Assembly: GCF_900186505.1 (NCBI RefSeq)
Contig: NZ_LT891968.1
Location: forward strand, 96,118 to 160,117
Origin: Enorma phocaeensis
GTDB taxonomy: Bacteria; Actinomycetota; Coriobacteriia; Coriobacteriales; Coriobacteriaceae
DNA length: 64,000 bases
Direction: 5' to 3'
The notes beneath the pieces are model-generated. The model worked only from the letters and a program-made list of their open reading frames with translations, was not told where the DNA came from and did not search any database. The translations under genes and the position numbers were made by a program. This document shows, piece by piece, positions 24,329 through 32,767 of this stretch. Position 1 is the stretch's first letter, and every line of letters begins with the position of its first letter.

Positions 24329-25396
24329 ATGGGATATAGGGTTGCTGTCGTGGGCGCGGCGGGATATGCGGGCGTCGAACTCGTGCGCTTGCTGCTCGCC
24401 CATCCCGATTTCGAGCTCGTCGCAGCCACGTCGGCGGAAGACGCCGGCAAAGCGATCTCCGACGTGTACCCCGCCCTTGCCGGAGCGACCGATCTTTTCT
24501 TCACCCCGCACAACGACCCCGTACTCGCAACGTGCGACGCCGTGTTCCTAGCGGTGCCGCACACCGCGGCGCTCAAGATCGCGCCGTCGCTGCTGGACAG
24601 CGGCGTGACGGTCATCGACCTCTCGGCGGACTTTCGTCTCGCCGATGCTGCAACCTATGAGTCGTGGTATGGAGTGGAGCACACCGCGCCCGAACTCCTT
24701 GCCACGAGCGCATTCGGTCTCCCCGAGCTCTTCGCCGAGGACCTCCTGCGCGCCAAGGACCAGCGCGCCTCTGGAACAGCACCGCTCGTTGCCTGCGCCG
24801 GATGCTTCCCCACGGCGACATCGCTCGCAGCCGCGCCGGCCATCCGCTTGGGCTGGGCCCGCGAAGGAGCTCCCATCGTTGTGAATGCGATCTCGGGTGT
24901 GACGGGCGCCGGCAAAACCCCCACCGCACGCACCCATTTCTGCAGCGTCGCGGAGAACGTCGAGGCATACAGCGTCTGCCGTCACCGCCATACCCCCGAA
25001 ATCGAGCAGATCCTTGGTCTCGAGGGACGCGTGGTCTTCACGCCGCACCTGGCACCTTTGAAGCGCGGACTGCTGTCGACGGTTACCATTCCGCTCACTG
25101 AAGATGCGCAGTCTCTTGATGGCGATGCCGTGATCGATGCATATCGCGCCGCGTATGAAGGACACCCACTCGTCGACGTCCTCGATGCAGGGAGGACGCC
25201 GCGTACCGATTCCGTTGCAGGAACGTGCCTCTGCCAGGTAGGGCTCGCGATTGACCGTCGCACAGGGGTCCTCGTCGCGATCGGCGCCATCGACAACCTC
25301 TGCAAAGGCGCAGCTGGCCAGGCCGTGCAGTGCGCGAACATCGTATTCGGACTCGACGAGCGACGAGGCTTACCGCTCAGCGCCCTCCCCGTTTAA
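24329..25396 (+). CDS. argC: N-acetyl-gamma-glutamyl-phosphate reductase
   Basis: 355 residues, full length. It reduces N-acetylglutamyl phosphate with NADPH, third step of arginine synthesis. N-terminal Rossmann loop VAVVGAAGYAGVELVRLL; catalytic cysteine in VACAGCFPTATSLA; ISGVTGAGKTPT; HRHTPEIEQ active-site histidine. First of the four-gene argCJBD operon on the plus strand. Confidence 0.95.
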   Translation: MGYRVAVVGAAGYAGVELVRLLLAHPDFELVAATSAEDAGKAISDVYPALAGATDLFFTPHNDPVLATCDAVFLAVPHTAALKIAPSLLDSGVTVIDLSADFRLADAATYESWYGVEHTAPELLATSAFGLPELFAEDLLRAKDQRASGTAPLVACAGCFPTATSLAAAPAIRLGWAREGAPIVVNAISGVTGAGKTPTARTHFCSVAENVEAYSVCRHRHTPEIEQILGLEGRVVFTPHLAPLKRGLLSTVTIPLTEDAQSLDGDAVIDAYRAAYEGHPLVDVLDAGRTPRTDSVAGTCLCQVGLAIDRRTGVLVAIGAIDNLCKGAAGQAVQCANIVFGLDERRGLPLSALPV

Positions 25397-25515
25397 TCGC
25401 TTGCACGCGATAACTGATGCGCGGGTGGCGTTGCCCGTGCGGCACCCGCTCGGTACACTTGATGGTGCTGCATGGCACTCGGCTTTGCACCCTCGTCTAG
25501 CTCAGGAGAGACCTT

Positions 25516-26781
25516 ATGGATATGGAACAGTTCGATGCGGCAATCCGCGCCGTTCCGCAAGGCGGAGTCACCAGCGCACGCGGCTTCAGGGCAGCCGGTG
25601 TTCACGCCGGCTTCAGGAAGAATCCCGAACGTCTCGACCTCGCGCTCGTCGCTGCAGACGAGCCCTGTCCTACCGCCGCCGTCTTCACCACCAACCGCTT
25701 CTGCGCTGCGCCCGTCCTGATCAGCCGTGACCACCTTGGTGGTCGGGGCTCGGGGATCGCCCGTGCCATCATGGTGAACTCAGGCAACGCAAACGCTGCA
25801 ACCGGAGACCAAGGGCGCGCCGTCGCACAGGAGTCGGCAGAGATCGCTGCCCAGATCCTCGGCTGTGATACCAATCAGGTGCTCGTCGCTTCGACCGGGG
25901 TAATCGGCCAGCCGCTCTCGACCGATCCCTTCGAAGCCGGTGTTCCCATAGCTGTCGACGCTCTCGCCCGCGACGGTGGTCACGATGCCGCTTGCGCGAT
26001 CATGACCACCGACACGCATCCTAAGGAGTACGCCGTATCCTACGAGACCCAAGCGCTCGAATATCTCGGCTGCACCTTCACCGTCGGAGGCTGCGTCAAG
26101 GGTTCGGGCATGATCATGCCCAACATGGCAACCATGATCTCGATCATCACCACGGATGCACCCGTTGCGCCCGCCACGCTCGGCAGCCTGCTGACCTCCG
26201 TCGTGGGCAAGACCTTCAATAAGGTGACCGTCGACTCCGATACCTCGACCAATGATACGTGCGTGCTCATGGCGTCGGGCGCCGCCGCGCCGGGCGCGGA
26301 GCCCATCGAGGAGGGCAGCGACGCGTACTGCGAGCTCGAGCAGGCGCTCTTTGTCGTATGCGAAGCGCTCGCAAGGGCTATCGCCTCCGACGGCGAAGGG
26401 GCCTCTAAACTCGTGACGGTCAACGTCAGCAGCGCTGCCAGCGATGCAGATGCCGATGCCGCCGCGCGCGCCGTCGCCAACTCGCCCCTGGTGAAGTGCG
26501 CCATCGCGGGCCGTGATTGCAACTGGGGCCGCATCGCCGCCGCGCTGGGCAAGTCCGGTGCCGAGTTCGATGAGAGGCGCACCTCGATCGACTTCATGGG
26601 CATCCCGGTGTGTCGAGACGGCCTTGCGGTTCCCTTCGACGAAGACGAAGCCCTGCGACGATTCGAAGCCCCCGAGATCGTCATCTCTTGCGACCTCGGC
26701 GCAGGCACCTCGGCGACCACGATCTGGTCCTGCGATCTCACGCATGACTACATCTCCATCAACGCCGATTACCGTTCGTAA
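25516..26781 (+). CDS. argJ: bifunctional ornithine acetyltransferase / N-acetylglutamate synthase
   Basis: 421 residues. It transfers acetyl between acetylornithine and glutamate (cyclic pathway). The self-cleavage site KGSGMIMPNMATM places the nucleophile threonine near residue 206, so the precursor splits into two subunits. C-terminal CAIAGRDCNWGRIAAALGKSG is conserved. The ATG at 25516 follows AGGAGAG. No separate argA is needed if the enzyme is bifunctional, which sequence alone does not prove. Confidence 0.94.
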   Translation: MDMEQFDAAIRAVPQGGVTSARGFRAAGVHAGFRKNPERLDLALVAADEPCPTAAVFTTNRFCAAPVLISRDHLGGRGSGIARAIMVNSGNANAATGDQGRAVAQESAEIAAQILGCDTNQVLVASTGVIGQPLSTDPFEAGVPIAVDALARDGGHDAACAIMTTDTHPKEYAVSYETQALEYLGCTFTVGGCVKGSGMIMPNMATMISIITTDAPVAPATLGSLLTSVVGKTFNKVTVDSDTSTNDTCVLMASGAAAPGAEPIEEGSDAYCELEQALFVVCEALARAIASDGEGASKLVTVNVSSAASDADADAAARAVANSPLVKCAIAGRDCNWGRIAAALGKSGAEFDERRTSIDFMGIPVCRDGLAVPFDEDEALRRFEAPEIVISCDLGAGTSATTIWSCDLTHDYISINADYRS

Positions 26782-26905
26782 GAACTTCGTTCACAAGCAC
26801 AATCGGTGCGGTCGCGCTTCAAGAGCTCGCCGCACGCATGGCCGGGTGCCCGCGAGGCGCCTGCCCTTCGCCTTATCTTTTCCTATCTAAACCTGGAAGG
26901 CCGCT

Positions 26906-27889
26906 ATGAAATACGCACGTGACACCGCTTCCACCCGCCCTTACCAAGAAACCGGCGAGCTGCTGTACGAGACGCTACCATGGGTCAAGAACCTCACCGG
27001 CAAGACGGTCGTCATCAAGTACGGCGGCGCCGCCATGGTGGATGACCTCCTACGCGATGACGTGATGAGCGATGTCTTGCTGCTCAGGATCATCGGCGCG
27101 CGCGTGGTCATCGTCCACGGCGGCGGCGCCGAGGTAAGCGGCGCCCTCAAACGCCTCGATCTGCCCGTTGCATTCAAGGATGGACAGCGTGTCACCACGC
27201 CCGAGGTCATGGATGTGGTCCGCGAGGTCCTCGTCGGCAAGGTCAACACCGATCTCGTATCGGCTCTCAACCGGCATGGCACCGTGGCCGTCGGCGTGTC
27301 CGGCAGCGATGCGGGTACCTTGATCGCCCAGCAGCTCGACCCCGCGCTCGGTCGTGTGGGCGATATCGTCCGGGTCAATCCCGATTACCTCGAGAGCCTG
27401 CTCGACAATGAGTACATCCCCGTGGTCGCCACGGTCGCTCAGGGCGAGGACGGCGGCTTCTTCAACATCAACGCAGATGTCGCCGCGGGGCATATCGCCG
27501 CTGCGATCCATGCGCACAAGATCATCTTCCTAACCGACGTCGACGGTCTATACGAGGATTTCGATGACAAGGACTCGCTCATCTCGAACCTCACCCTCGA
27601 GGAGACCGAAGGGCTCCTCGCCGACGGAACGGCCGCCAAGGGCATGATTCCCAAGTTGCGCTCGTGCGTGCACGCGTTGCGCCACGGCGTGTACCGCTCA
27701 CACATCATCAACGGCACGACGCCGCACGCGTTGCTGCTCGAGCTGCTCACCGACGCCGGCATCGGCACGGTGATACACGCCACGGCCGAGGCGTACGAGT
27801 TCGATCGCCATCCGCATCCAGTAGGTGCACTCGCCGCCCGCCTCTCGCAGGATGTCGAAGAGGAATTTGGCATCGAGGGCACCGAGTAA
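26906..27889 (+). CDS. argB: acetylglutamate kinase
   Basis: 327 residues, of which the last 25 or so extend past the usual family end. Amino acid kinase fold: TVVIKYGGAAM (phosphate Lys/Gly), VIVHGGGAEV (substrate loop), GVSGSDAGTL, NINADVAAGHIAAA and the ATP-site AKGMIPKLRSC. The N-terminal helix before the core is the feature that in other species allows arginine feedback inhibition. The ATG follows GGAAGGCCGCT. Confidence 0.94.
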   Translation: MKYARDTASTRPYQETGELLYETLPWVKNLTGKTVVIKYGGAAMVDDLLRDDVMSDVLLLRIIGARVVIVHGGGAEVSGALKRLDLPVAFKDGQRVTTPEVMDVVREVLVGKVNTDLVSALNRHGTVAVGVSGSDAGTLIAQQLDPALGRVGDIVRVNPDYLESLLDNEYIPVVATVAQGEDGGFFNINADVAAGHIAAAIHAHKIIFLTDVDGLYEDFDDKDSLISNLTLEETEGLLADGTAAKGMIPKLRSCVHALRHGVYRSHIINGTTPHALLLELLTDAGIGTVIHATAEAYEFDRHPHPVGALAARLSQDVEEEFGIEGTE

Positions 27890-27961
27890 CGTCGCCACGG
27901 CCCGGGGCGCATCTCATCAACGGATGGATGCCGCCAACGCCCGCAATCATTGGAGGAAACC

Positions 27962-29254
27962 ATGGACCTCGAACAGGAACGCTCCCTCGATGGAACGTAT
28001 ATCATGCCCACATTCGGTCGCCTGCCGGTACTGTTCACGCATGGCGAGGGCATGAGGCTTTACGACGACACAGGCAAGGAGTATCTCGATTTCCTTGCCG
28101 GCATCGGCGTCTGCTGTCTTGGACATGGGCATCCGGCGCTGGTAAACGCTCTTTCGCATCAGGCAGAGCAGCTCCTTCATGTGTCGAATTACTACTACAT
28201 CGAGCATCGCGCCGAGGTGGCCGCGCTTCTTTCCAAGCTCGCGAACAATGACATGGAGGGTGCTGAGCGGCTCGCTCGGGCGCTGTGCTCTGGAGATGCG
28301 CAGGCTGCCATGGACGCGGCGCAGCCGGCTGCGGGCGAACAGGTTTGGCAGACGTTTTTCGCCAACTCCGGTGCCGAGGCGAACGAGTGCTCCCTCAAGC
28401 TCGCGCGCCTCTACGCGCAACGACACGGCAACGGCGGCAACGCGATCGTTTGCTTGCATGGCGGGTTCCACGGGCGCACGCTCGAGACCCTGGCCGCAAC
28501 GATGCAGGAGCGGCTCCAGGAGCCGTTCCAGCCGCTGCCTGGGGGATTCCTCATGTGCGAGCCCAACGACATCGATGGGCTACGGGAGCTCTTCGCACAG
28601 CATGGTAAGCAGATCGCGGGCATCTTGATCGAGCCGATCCAAGGCGAGAGCGGAGTCCATCCCCTTACCGCTGAATTCGTCCACGAAGCTGCCGAGCTGG
28701 CACACGCAGCCGGCGCGCTCCTCATCTCCGATGAGGTGCAGGCGGGAATATTCCGGTGCGGTACGCCATTCGCCATACAGTCGCTCGGCATCGCACCCGA
28801 TATCATGAGCCTTGCAAAGGGCATCGCTGGCGGCGTTCCATGCGGCGCCTGCGTGGCACGGGCGGAAATCGCCCGCACGTTCGCCCCCGGTGAGCACGGG
28901 ACGACGTTTGGCGGCAGCAACCTCGCGGTAGCAGCTGCCGAGGCCGTGCTCTGCGAGCTCATCTGCGGAGCATATGGAGAGCATGCCGTCCATGCCGGCA
29001 CCTACCTTATGGAGCGCCTTGACGCCCTTCCCTGCGTCACCGAGGTGCGCGGACGCGGGCTCATGGTCGGCTGCGACCTCGCGCCCGATGCATGCGACGC
29101 CCATGACCTCGTTGCGGCCCTTCTCGACGACGGATTCGTGCTCAACGCCACAGGCGATCACACGCTACGGTTCCTCCCCCCGCTCATCTGCACGCCCGAT
29201 GATATCGACCTTCTGGTTGACGCTCTCGCGCATAGGCTCGAGCAGGCTGGGTAA
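27962..29254 (+). CDS. argD: acetylornithine aminotransferase
   Basis: 430-residue class III PLP aminotransferase; slightly longer than usual (about 390-400) because of an insertion near residues 90-120 (LARALCSGDAQAAMDAAQPAAGEQ). PLP lysine in DIMSLAKGIAGGVP; also FFANSGAEANECSLKLAR, HGGFHGRTLETL and ISDEVQAGIFRCG. The ATG at 27962 follows GGAGGAAACC. Last of argCJBD; argF, argG and argH are not in the window. Confidence 0.94.
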   Translation: MDLEQERSLDGTYIMPTFGRLPVLFTHGEGMRLYDDTGKEYLDFLAGIGVCCLGHGHPALVNALSHQAEQLLHVSNYYYIEHRAEVAALLSKLANNDMEGAERLARALCSGDAQAAMDAAQPAAGEQVWQTFFANSGAEANECSLKLARLYAQRHGNGGNAIVCLHGGFHGRTLETLAATMQERLQEPFQPLPGGFLMCEPNDIDGLRELFAQHGKQIAGILIEPIQGESGVHPLTAEFVHEAAELAHAAGALLISDEVQAGIFRCGTPFAIQSLGIAPDIMSLAKGIAGGVPCGACVARAEIARTFAPGEHGTTFGGSNLAVAAAEAVLCELICGAYGEHAVHAGTYLMERLDALPCVTEVRGRGLMVGCDLAPDACDAHDLVAALLDDGFVLNATGDHTLRFLPPLICTPDDIDLLVDALAHRLEQAG

Positions 29255-29376
29255 GAGCTTGAGCACAGGCAGCGACCGTGGTATGCTGCTTTTCCACGCT
29301 GCATGCGCAGCAGGTACTTTGACAGGTCGAGTACGGCTTTGCGGTGACAGCGCCGCAGCCTGCCAGACCGCCTTCT

Positions 29377-29744
29377 GGGGCCGACTGGTTTCGACGCGAT
29401 AGCTCTGAGAGAGGAAGCAGGCCGTGGTCTCCTCGCCACGTTAAACAGGGGTACTGTCAAAATGAATTGACAAGAATTCTTCTTACGAGCCTCAGCTGGC
29501 TCTTGCTGCTTAATTACATAGCAGCACGCCAAACCCGGGAGTTCCCCGCCCCGGGAGCGGTGTCATCTTAGGGGAATGCTCCTGCGCACGTAATCGGTAT
29601 GGCGCAGGCTAAGACTGAACCGGTTGGGGTGCCGCGAGCGTGTCGCTGCGCGCAAGGCACCCGAGATCAAATCAGCGACTGAGCCTGGAGATGCCGATCA
29701 GGGGGCTTTCGTGGACCGGAGTTCGATTCTCCGCGGCTCCACCA
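29377..29744 (+). ncRNA. ssrA: transfer-messenger RNA
   Basis: 368-nt tmRNA. The 5' GGGGCCGACTGG and 3' CGGCTCC-ACCA pair as an alanine-type acceptor stem, and the TTCGATT T-loop is present. The tag reading frame ends ...YEPQLALAA followed by TAA at 29511-29513; the open stretch in this frame is bounded upstream by a TGA two codons before GAC at 29469-29471, so the longest plausible tag is DKNSSYEPQLALAA (14 residues) with Asp as resume codon, or one codon longer with Ile. It rescues stalled ribosomes and tags the product for proteolysis. Its 3' 24 bp serve as attachment site of the adjacent island, which restores an intact end. Confidence 0.92.
29721..29744 (+). repeat. attL of the ssrA island
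   Basis: The last 24 bp of ssrA (starting GTTCGATTCTCCGCGG and ending with CCA) recur exactly at 35762-35785 beyond the integrase gene, in the same orientation. Confidence 0.9.
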
Positions 29745-29752
29745 ACTTTTTC

Positions 29753-29791
29753 CGGGCTTTCTACCCCGTCGCAGGTAGAAGGCCCGTTTTT
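29753..29791 (+). terminator. island-borne terminator replacing the ssrA terminator
   Basis: CGGGCTTTCTACC / GGTAGAAGGCCCG stem with an 8-nt loop and six T, 8 bp past the CCA of tmRNA and just inside the island. Confidence 0.88.
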
Positions 29792-29891
29792 CAATCCGCT
29801 AGCCCATATATCTCCCGCTGTCTTTGGCTAATTTTGGCTAACGCACGCCCCGCGCGCCATGTCAACGGCGAATCTTGGCGAACGTCGGAAA

Positions 29892-30026
29892 CATAGGCTT
29901 GCCTATGAATCGAAATATGCTATATCTCGCCTATTTCGATTCTCAGTATAGGAGACTTCTAGCCTATTGCAAGACTTTTCTAAGATATTTCTTGCCTATT
30001 CTTAGTGCGGCTCATACGATATAGGC
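29892..30026 (+). promoter_or_regulatory. GCCTAT repeat array upstream of the XRE gene (island left-end gap)
   Basis: The 313-bp gene-less stretch between attL and the XRE gene holds a dense set of the hexamer GCCTAT: minus at 29893-29898, plus at 29901-29906 (together a perfect CATAGGC-TT-GCCTATG palindrome, 29892-29907), plus at 29929, 29962 and 29994, minus at 30021. An 11-bp perfect inverted repeat (GAATCGAAATA, 29907-29917, with 29932-29942) overlaps them. The layout resembles the multiple operators of a phage-type repressor or recombinase accessory sites. Confidence 0.6.
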
Positions 30027-30057
30027 GATGTATTGCCAATTCTGAAGGGAGTGAGAT

Positions 30058-30465
30058 GTGATCCTTCAGCTGAAGCGAATCAGAAAAGCGAAGAAGCTTT
30101 CCCAAACCCAGCTCGCAGAATTAATTGGGGCGAACCTTCGCACAATCGGCGCTTGGGAACGCGGTGAAACCATGATGAGCATCGAGCAGCTGTGCCGGTG
30201 CTGCGAGATCCTGGGCACCACGCCGAACGAGATGACCGGCTGGTACATCGAGCACCCCGAGGATGCGCCTGGAGCGGGTGGGGCGTCGGCCGACCCCCGC
30301 CGCGCCGCCATGGTCGACGCCTACGACGCGCTTACCGAGGACGGCAAGACGCTCGCCTCGGAGACGATCGCGAGCCTCGCCCGCGACCCCCTGCGCCGCG
30401 CCGACGCCGCGGGGGGAAGTGCTGGACATGGCGCTGCGCCGGATCGCGAGGAGATGAGCGCATGA
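30058..30465 (+). CDS. XRE-family (Cro/CI-like) transcriptional regulator
   Basis: 135 residues as read. Residues about 3-58 are an XRE helix-turn-helix (IRKAKKLSQTQLAELIGANLRTIGAWERGETMMSIEQL, in parts: LSQTQLAELIGANLRTIGAWERGE). Probable island repressor acting on the GCCTAT array just upstream. The start is GTG at 30058 with AAGGGAG upstream. The last 28 residues (from RDPLRRADAAGG) are encoded by an 87-bp segment duplicated at 33419-33505. A run of six G at 30411-30416 lies there: reading past it in another frame gives EVLDMALRRIARR and a stop ten bases earlier, so the annotated tail may be a frameshift product. The stop overlaps the next start (ATGA). Confidence 0.82.
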   Translation: MILQLKRIRKAKKLSQTQLAELIGANLRTIGAWERGETMMSIEQLCRCCEILGTTPNEMTGWYIEHPEDAPGAGGASADPRRAAMVDAYDALTEDGKTLASETIASLARDPLRRADAAGGSAGHGAAPDREEMSA

Positions 30466-30468
30466 GCG
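30382..30468 (+). repeat. 87-bp duplicated segment, copy A
   Basis: Matches 33419-33505 with three mismatches, all in the first 17 bases. It contains a G6 run, the end of one reading frame, an AGGAG-ATGAGCGC-ATG junction and the start of the next gene. Confidence 0.92.
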
Positions 30469-31001
30469 CGCGGGAGAAGGTCGCCGAGGCGGCGCAGGCC
30501 GTCGCCGCCCAGAAACTCGTGGGGATCGTCTTCGACGCCGTTTTCACCGTCGCGCTCGTCGCCTGGGGAGCCCTCAGCGGATCGTTCGCGACCGTGTGGG
30601 CATTCGCCGTGGCGCATCCCGCCGAGTGCGCGCTGTGGAGCGCGGCGTTCCTGTTCGGCGGCGCCTTCCTCGGCCTCCTGCTCAGCCGCCTGCTCGAGTT
30701 CGGCAAACGGGCGCGGCGCGTCGACTTCCTGCGTCGCTCGTTCGAGTTCATGTCGCCCAGGCGCAGGGCCATCGTTGCCCTCGCGCTAGAGGAGGGCGTG
30801 GTGAGCCTGCCCGACCTCGACACCGATGCCGCGACACTCTGCCAGCTCGGCATCCTCGGGGCGCCGCCATTCGGGTTCAGACTCGCCAACGTCGACTACA
30901 GCATCCAGCCCGCGGTCGCCGACATCATGAAGAAGCACGGTGCCGAGTGGACCGGGAACATGGACGCCGAGACGGCACGCCGCTTGATCGCAAGGAGATG
31001 A
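30462..31001 (+). CDS. two-helix membrane protein resembling phage superinfection exclusion protein B
   Basis: 179 residues. Two probable membrane helices at about 19-40 (LVGIVFDAVFTVALVAWGAL) and 56-78, then a basic stretch and a cytoplasmic C-terminal domain (MSPRRRAIVALALEEG...LGILG...VDYSIQPAVADIMKKHG) whose order and closing segment resemble SieB-type superinfection exclusion proteins. SieB blocks lytic growth of other phages at the membrane. Similarity was judged by eye, so the assignment is tentative. The ATG at 30462 overlaps the XRE stop and uses AGGAG upstream. It ends RLIARR followed by the same AGGAGATGAGCGC junction seen at the two repeat copies. Confidence 0.55.
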   Translation: MSAREKVAEAAQAVAAQKLVGIVFDAVFTVALVAWGALSGSFATVWAFAVAHPAECALWSAAFLFGGAFLGLLLSRLLEFGKRARRVDFLRRSFEFMSPRRRAIVALALEEGVVSLPDLDTDAATLCQLGILGAPPFGFRLANVDYSIQPAVADIMKKHGAEWTGNMDAETARRLIARR

Positions 31002-31094
31002 GCGCGTGATGGGGGAACCGAAAGAAATGTCGGGATTTTTGTAGACAACGTTTGACACCGGGGCCTGTCCGGGAATATCTTGTACTGCAGATAC

Positions 31095-31154
31095 GGCCCT
31101 TGGTGAGATGCCCCGCAGCGATGAGCGGTGCGCGTAAACCAAGGGCCTTCTTTT
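31095..31154 (+). terminator. terminator after the XRE-SieB-like unit
   Basis: Ten-bp stem GGCCCTTGGT / ACCAAGGGCC around a 33-nt partly self-pairing loop, followed by TTCTTTTG. It lies directly left of the IS1111-type inverted repeat at 31158. Confidence 0.7.
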
Positions 31155-31174
31155 GTAATATGAGAAAGCCATTG

Positions 31175-31511
31175 TCAAGAGGCATGACGTTACAGGTCCC
31201 AGATTTTATTCCGGGACCTGTAACTATTTCTCGCCGGTTCGCCTGCATGAGATGCTCGTTAGTCGTCGCTCGCCTGGCAGGCTAATATCCGCGGACTCGT
31301 GCGCCATTTTGTTTGCGTTTAGCTCAGCTGGCATATGTTTTGCGCACCTACCGCATTCCGATTCTCCGTCCGGGGCCGTCGCTCGAAAACCTCCCAGTCT
31401 TTGTCCTCGGGCGCCGCCTCGCCTGGCTGCCCATCAAAAAAGCCGTGAGCCGGTCCCGGCGATGCGTCGATATGCAGGCGCATCCGGCAAGAAGGTCTGT
31501 ATCGCCCGGGC
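31175..31511 (-). ncRNA. candidate guide (bridge/seek) RNA region of the IS1111-type element
   Basis: 337 bp of element-internal DNA downstream of the transposase without a credible gene. It contains a perfect 9-bp hairpin ACAGGTCCC / GGGACCTGT (31192-31221) close to the element end. IS110/IS1111 elements carry a structured non-coding RNA here that selects target and donor DNA. Boundaries and strand are inferred. Confidence 0.35.
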
Positions 31512-32624
31512 CTAGCCGAGCGTCCCCTCGGCCCGCCTGCCGATCTCCCAGACCCAGCAGGCGAGCTCCCGGGCGACGGCGACGTTGGCGACGCAGGTCC
31601 GCTTGCCGGCGGCCCTGAGCGATTCGTGGCGATGCGCCAGACGTGCGGTGGCATCGTCTGCCCGGCTTTTCACGTGCCGCGGCACCTCATATCCCGAAGG
31701 CGCCGCCTTGGGCTTGGGCGAGCAGCTCATATAGTGCCAGGAGGACTCCACGAGGACGCGGCGGGAGGCGCCGTTCCCCGTCTTGGTGATGCCGCCCCGC
31801 GCCTCCCTTTCGCCGCTGGAATGCTCGGAAGGGGTGATGCCCACCCAGGAAGCGTAGGCTCCCGCGGTCGGGAAGCGGCTGAAGAGGCCCGCCTCGGCGG
31901 CGAGGCTGAAAGCGGATATGACGTAGATGCCCTTGATGGAGGCGAGGGCGCCGACCCTATCCTTCCATCTTCCGCTCCGGGCCTCGGCAAGCACCAGCTT
32001 CTCGAGGGCCCGCTTGTCCGACTCGGCGCAGCGCACGCAGGTGACGTAGTGGTCGAACGCATGGGCCGCTGCCGCCTCCTGCGGGCGCAGGCCCTCGACC
32101 CATCTCCAGAAAGCCCGGGTCCAGGCCCCTCTCTTCCGACCGAGCGCGTCGACCTCGTCGAAGGCGTATCCTCGCCTCAGCAGGAACTTGGAGAGGCGCT
32201 GCCGCGCGCGCTGCAGGTCGATGCGCGCATCGTCCAGCGCGCGGGACAGGTCGCGCGCCGCCTCCACCTCGACGGGCGGTATCCAGACCTCGATGATGTT
32301 GTGGGTGGCGAGGAGCCTTGCCAGGAAGGCGGCGTCGCGCCTGTCGTTCTTGCGGCGCTTATCGGCCGCCGGCTTCTGCATCTTGGAGACGGCGCCGACG
32401 ATGCAGTCGACGCCGAGCCCGCGGAGCTCGCGGCACAGGGCGAACCCCGTTGGGCCCGACTCGTAGACCGCCCTGGGGTCCTCGAAGGCCTTTATCCAGG
32501 AGGCGATCTCCTGAGCGTCGGTGCCAAAGGTCTTCTGCCTCACCTCGCCCGTGTAGGGATTGAAGGCGCAGGCCGCGACGGAGCGGGCATGCACGTCGAG
32601 GCCGACGGAGGTAACATGGGACAC
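31512..32624 (-). CDS. IS110/IS1111-family transposase (DEDD recombinase)
   Basis: 370 residues. N-terminal RuvC-like DEDD domain with SVGLDVHARSVAACAF, YESGPTGFALCREL and DRRDAAFLARLL; C-terminal Tnp_20 domain with LASIKGIYVISAFSLAAE and AYASWVGITPSEHSSG, which contains the conserved catalytic serine region of the family. The start is GTG at 32624 (VSHVTSVGLD) with GGGAGGAGG upstream; the frame remains open further upstream but without similarity. It looks intact. Confidence 0.88.
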   Translation of the reverse strand: MSHVTSVGLDVHARSVAACAFNPYTGEVRQKTFGTDAQEIASWIKAFEDPRAVYESGPTGFALCRELRGLGVDCIVGAVSKMQKPAADKRRKNDRRDAAFLARLLATHNIIEVWIPPVEVEAARDLSRALDDARIDLQRARQRLSKFLLRRGYAFDEVDALGRKRGAWTRAFWRWVEGLRPQEAAAAHAFDHYVTCVRCAESDKRALEKLVLAEARSGRWKDRVGALASIKGIYVISAFSLAAEAGLFSRFPTAGAYASWVGITPSEHSSGEREARGGITKTGNGASRRVLVESSWHYMSCSPKPKAAPSGYEVPRHVKSRADDATARLAHRHESLRAAGKRTCVANVAVARELACWVWEIGRRAEGTLG

Positions 32625-32767
32625 GGGGAGCCTCCTCCCATGCGTGCGGTACGGCGGGCACCGCAGGCTGACGATACACAGCCATTGTTCCCGCCCAGCC
32701 CGCGACCCGGCATGCCGCGGGGAGGCTTTCCCTCCAATGGCTTTCTCATATCGTCTTTGGAGCACCC

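Larger units (their letters stand above)
31158..32751 (-). mobile_element. IS110-family, IS1111-subgroup insertion inside the island
   Basis: A transposase gene flanked by 17-bp perfect inverted repeats at 31158-31174 and 32735-32751 (ATATGAGAAAGCCATTG and its complement). IS1111-type elements characteristically have such subterminal repeats and make no target duplication, so the true outer ends may lie a few bases further out. The non-coding stretch is short (about 110 bp) upstream of the transposase and long (about 340 bp, 31175-31511) downstream, the arrangement in which IS1111 elements encode their guide (bridge/seek) RNA. The insertion separates the SieB-like and NYN genes. Confidence 0.78.

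Noticed and set aside
29892..30026. Repeated hexamers considered as a CRISPR array
   Set aside because: Repeats are only 6 bp, irregularly spaced and in both orientations; no cas genes are near.
31009..31044. Eleven-codon frame MGEPKEMSGFL after the SieB-like gene
   Set aside because: Too short, no support beyond a start codon at the junction sequence.
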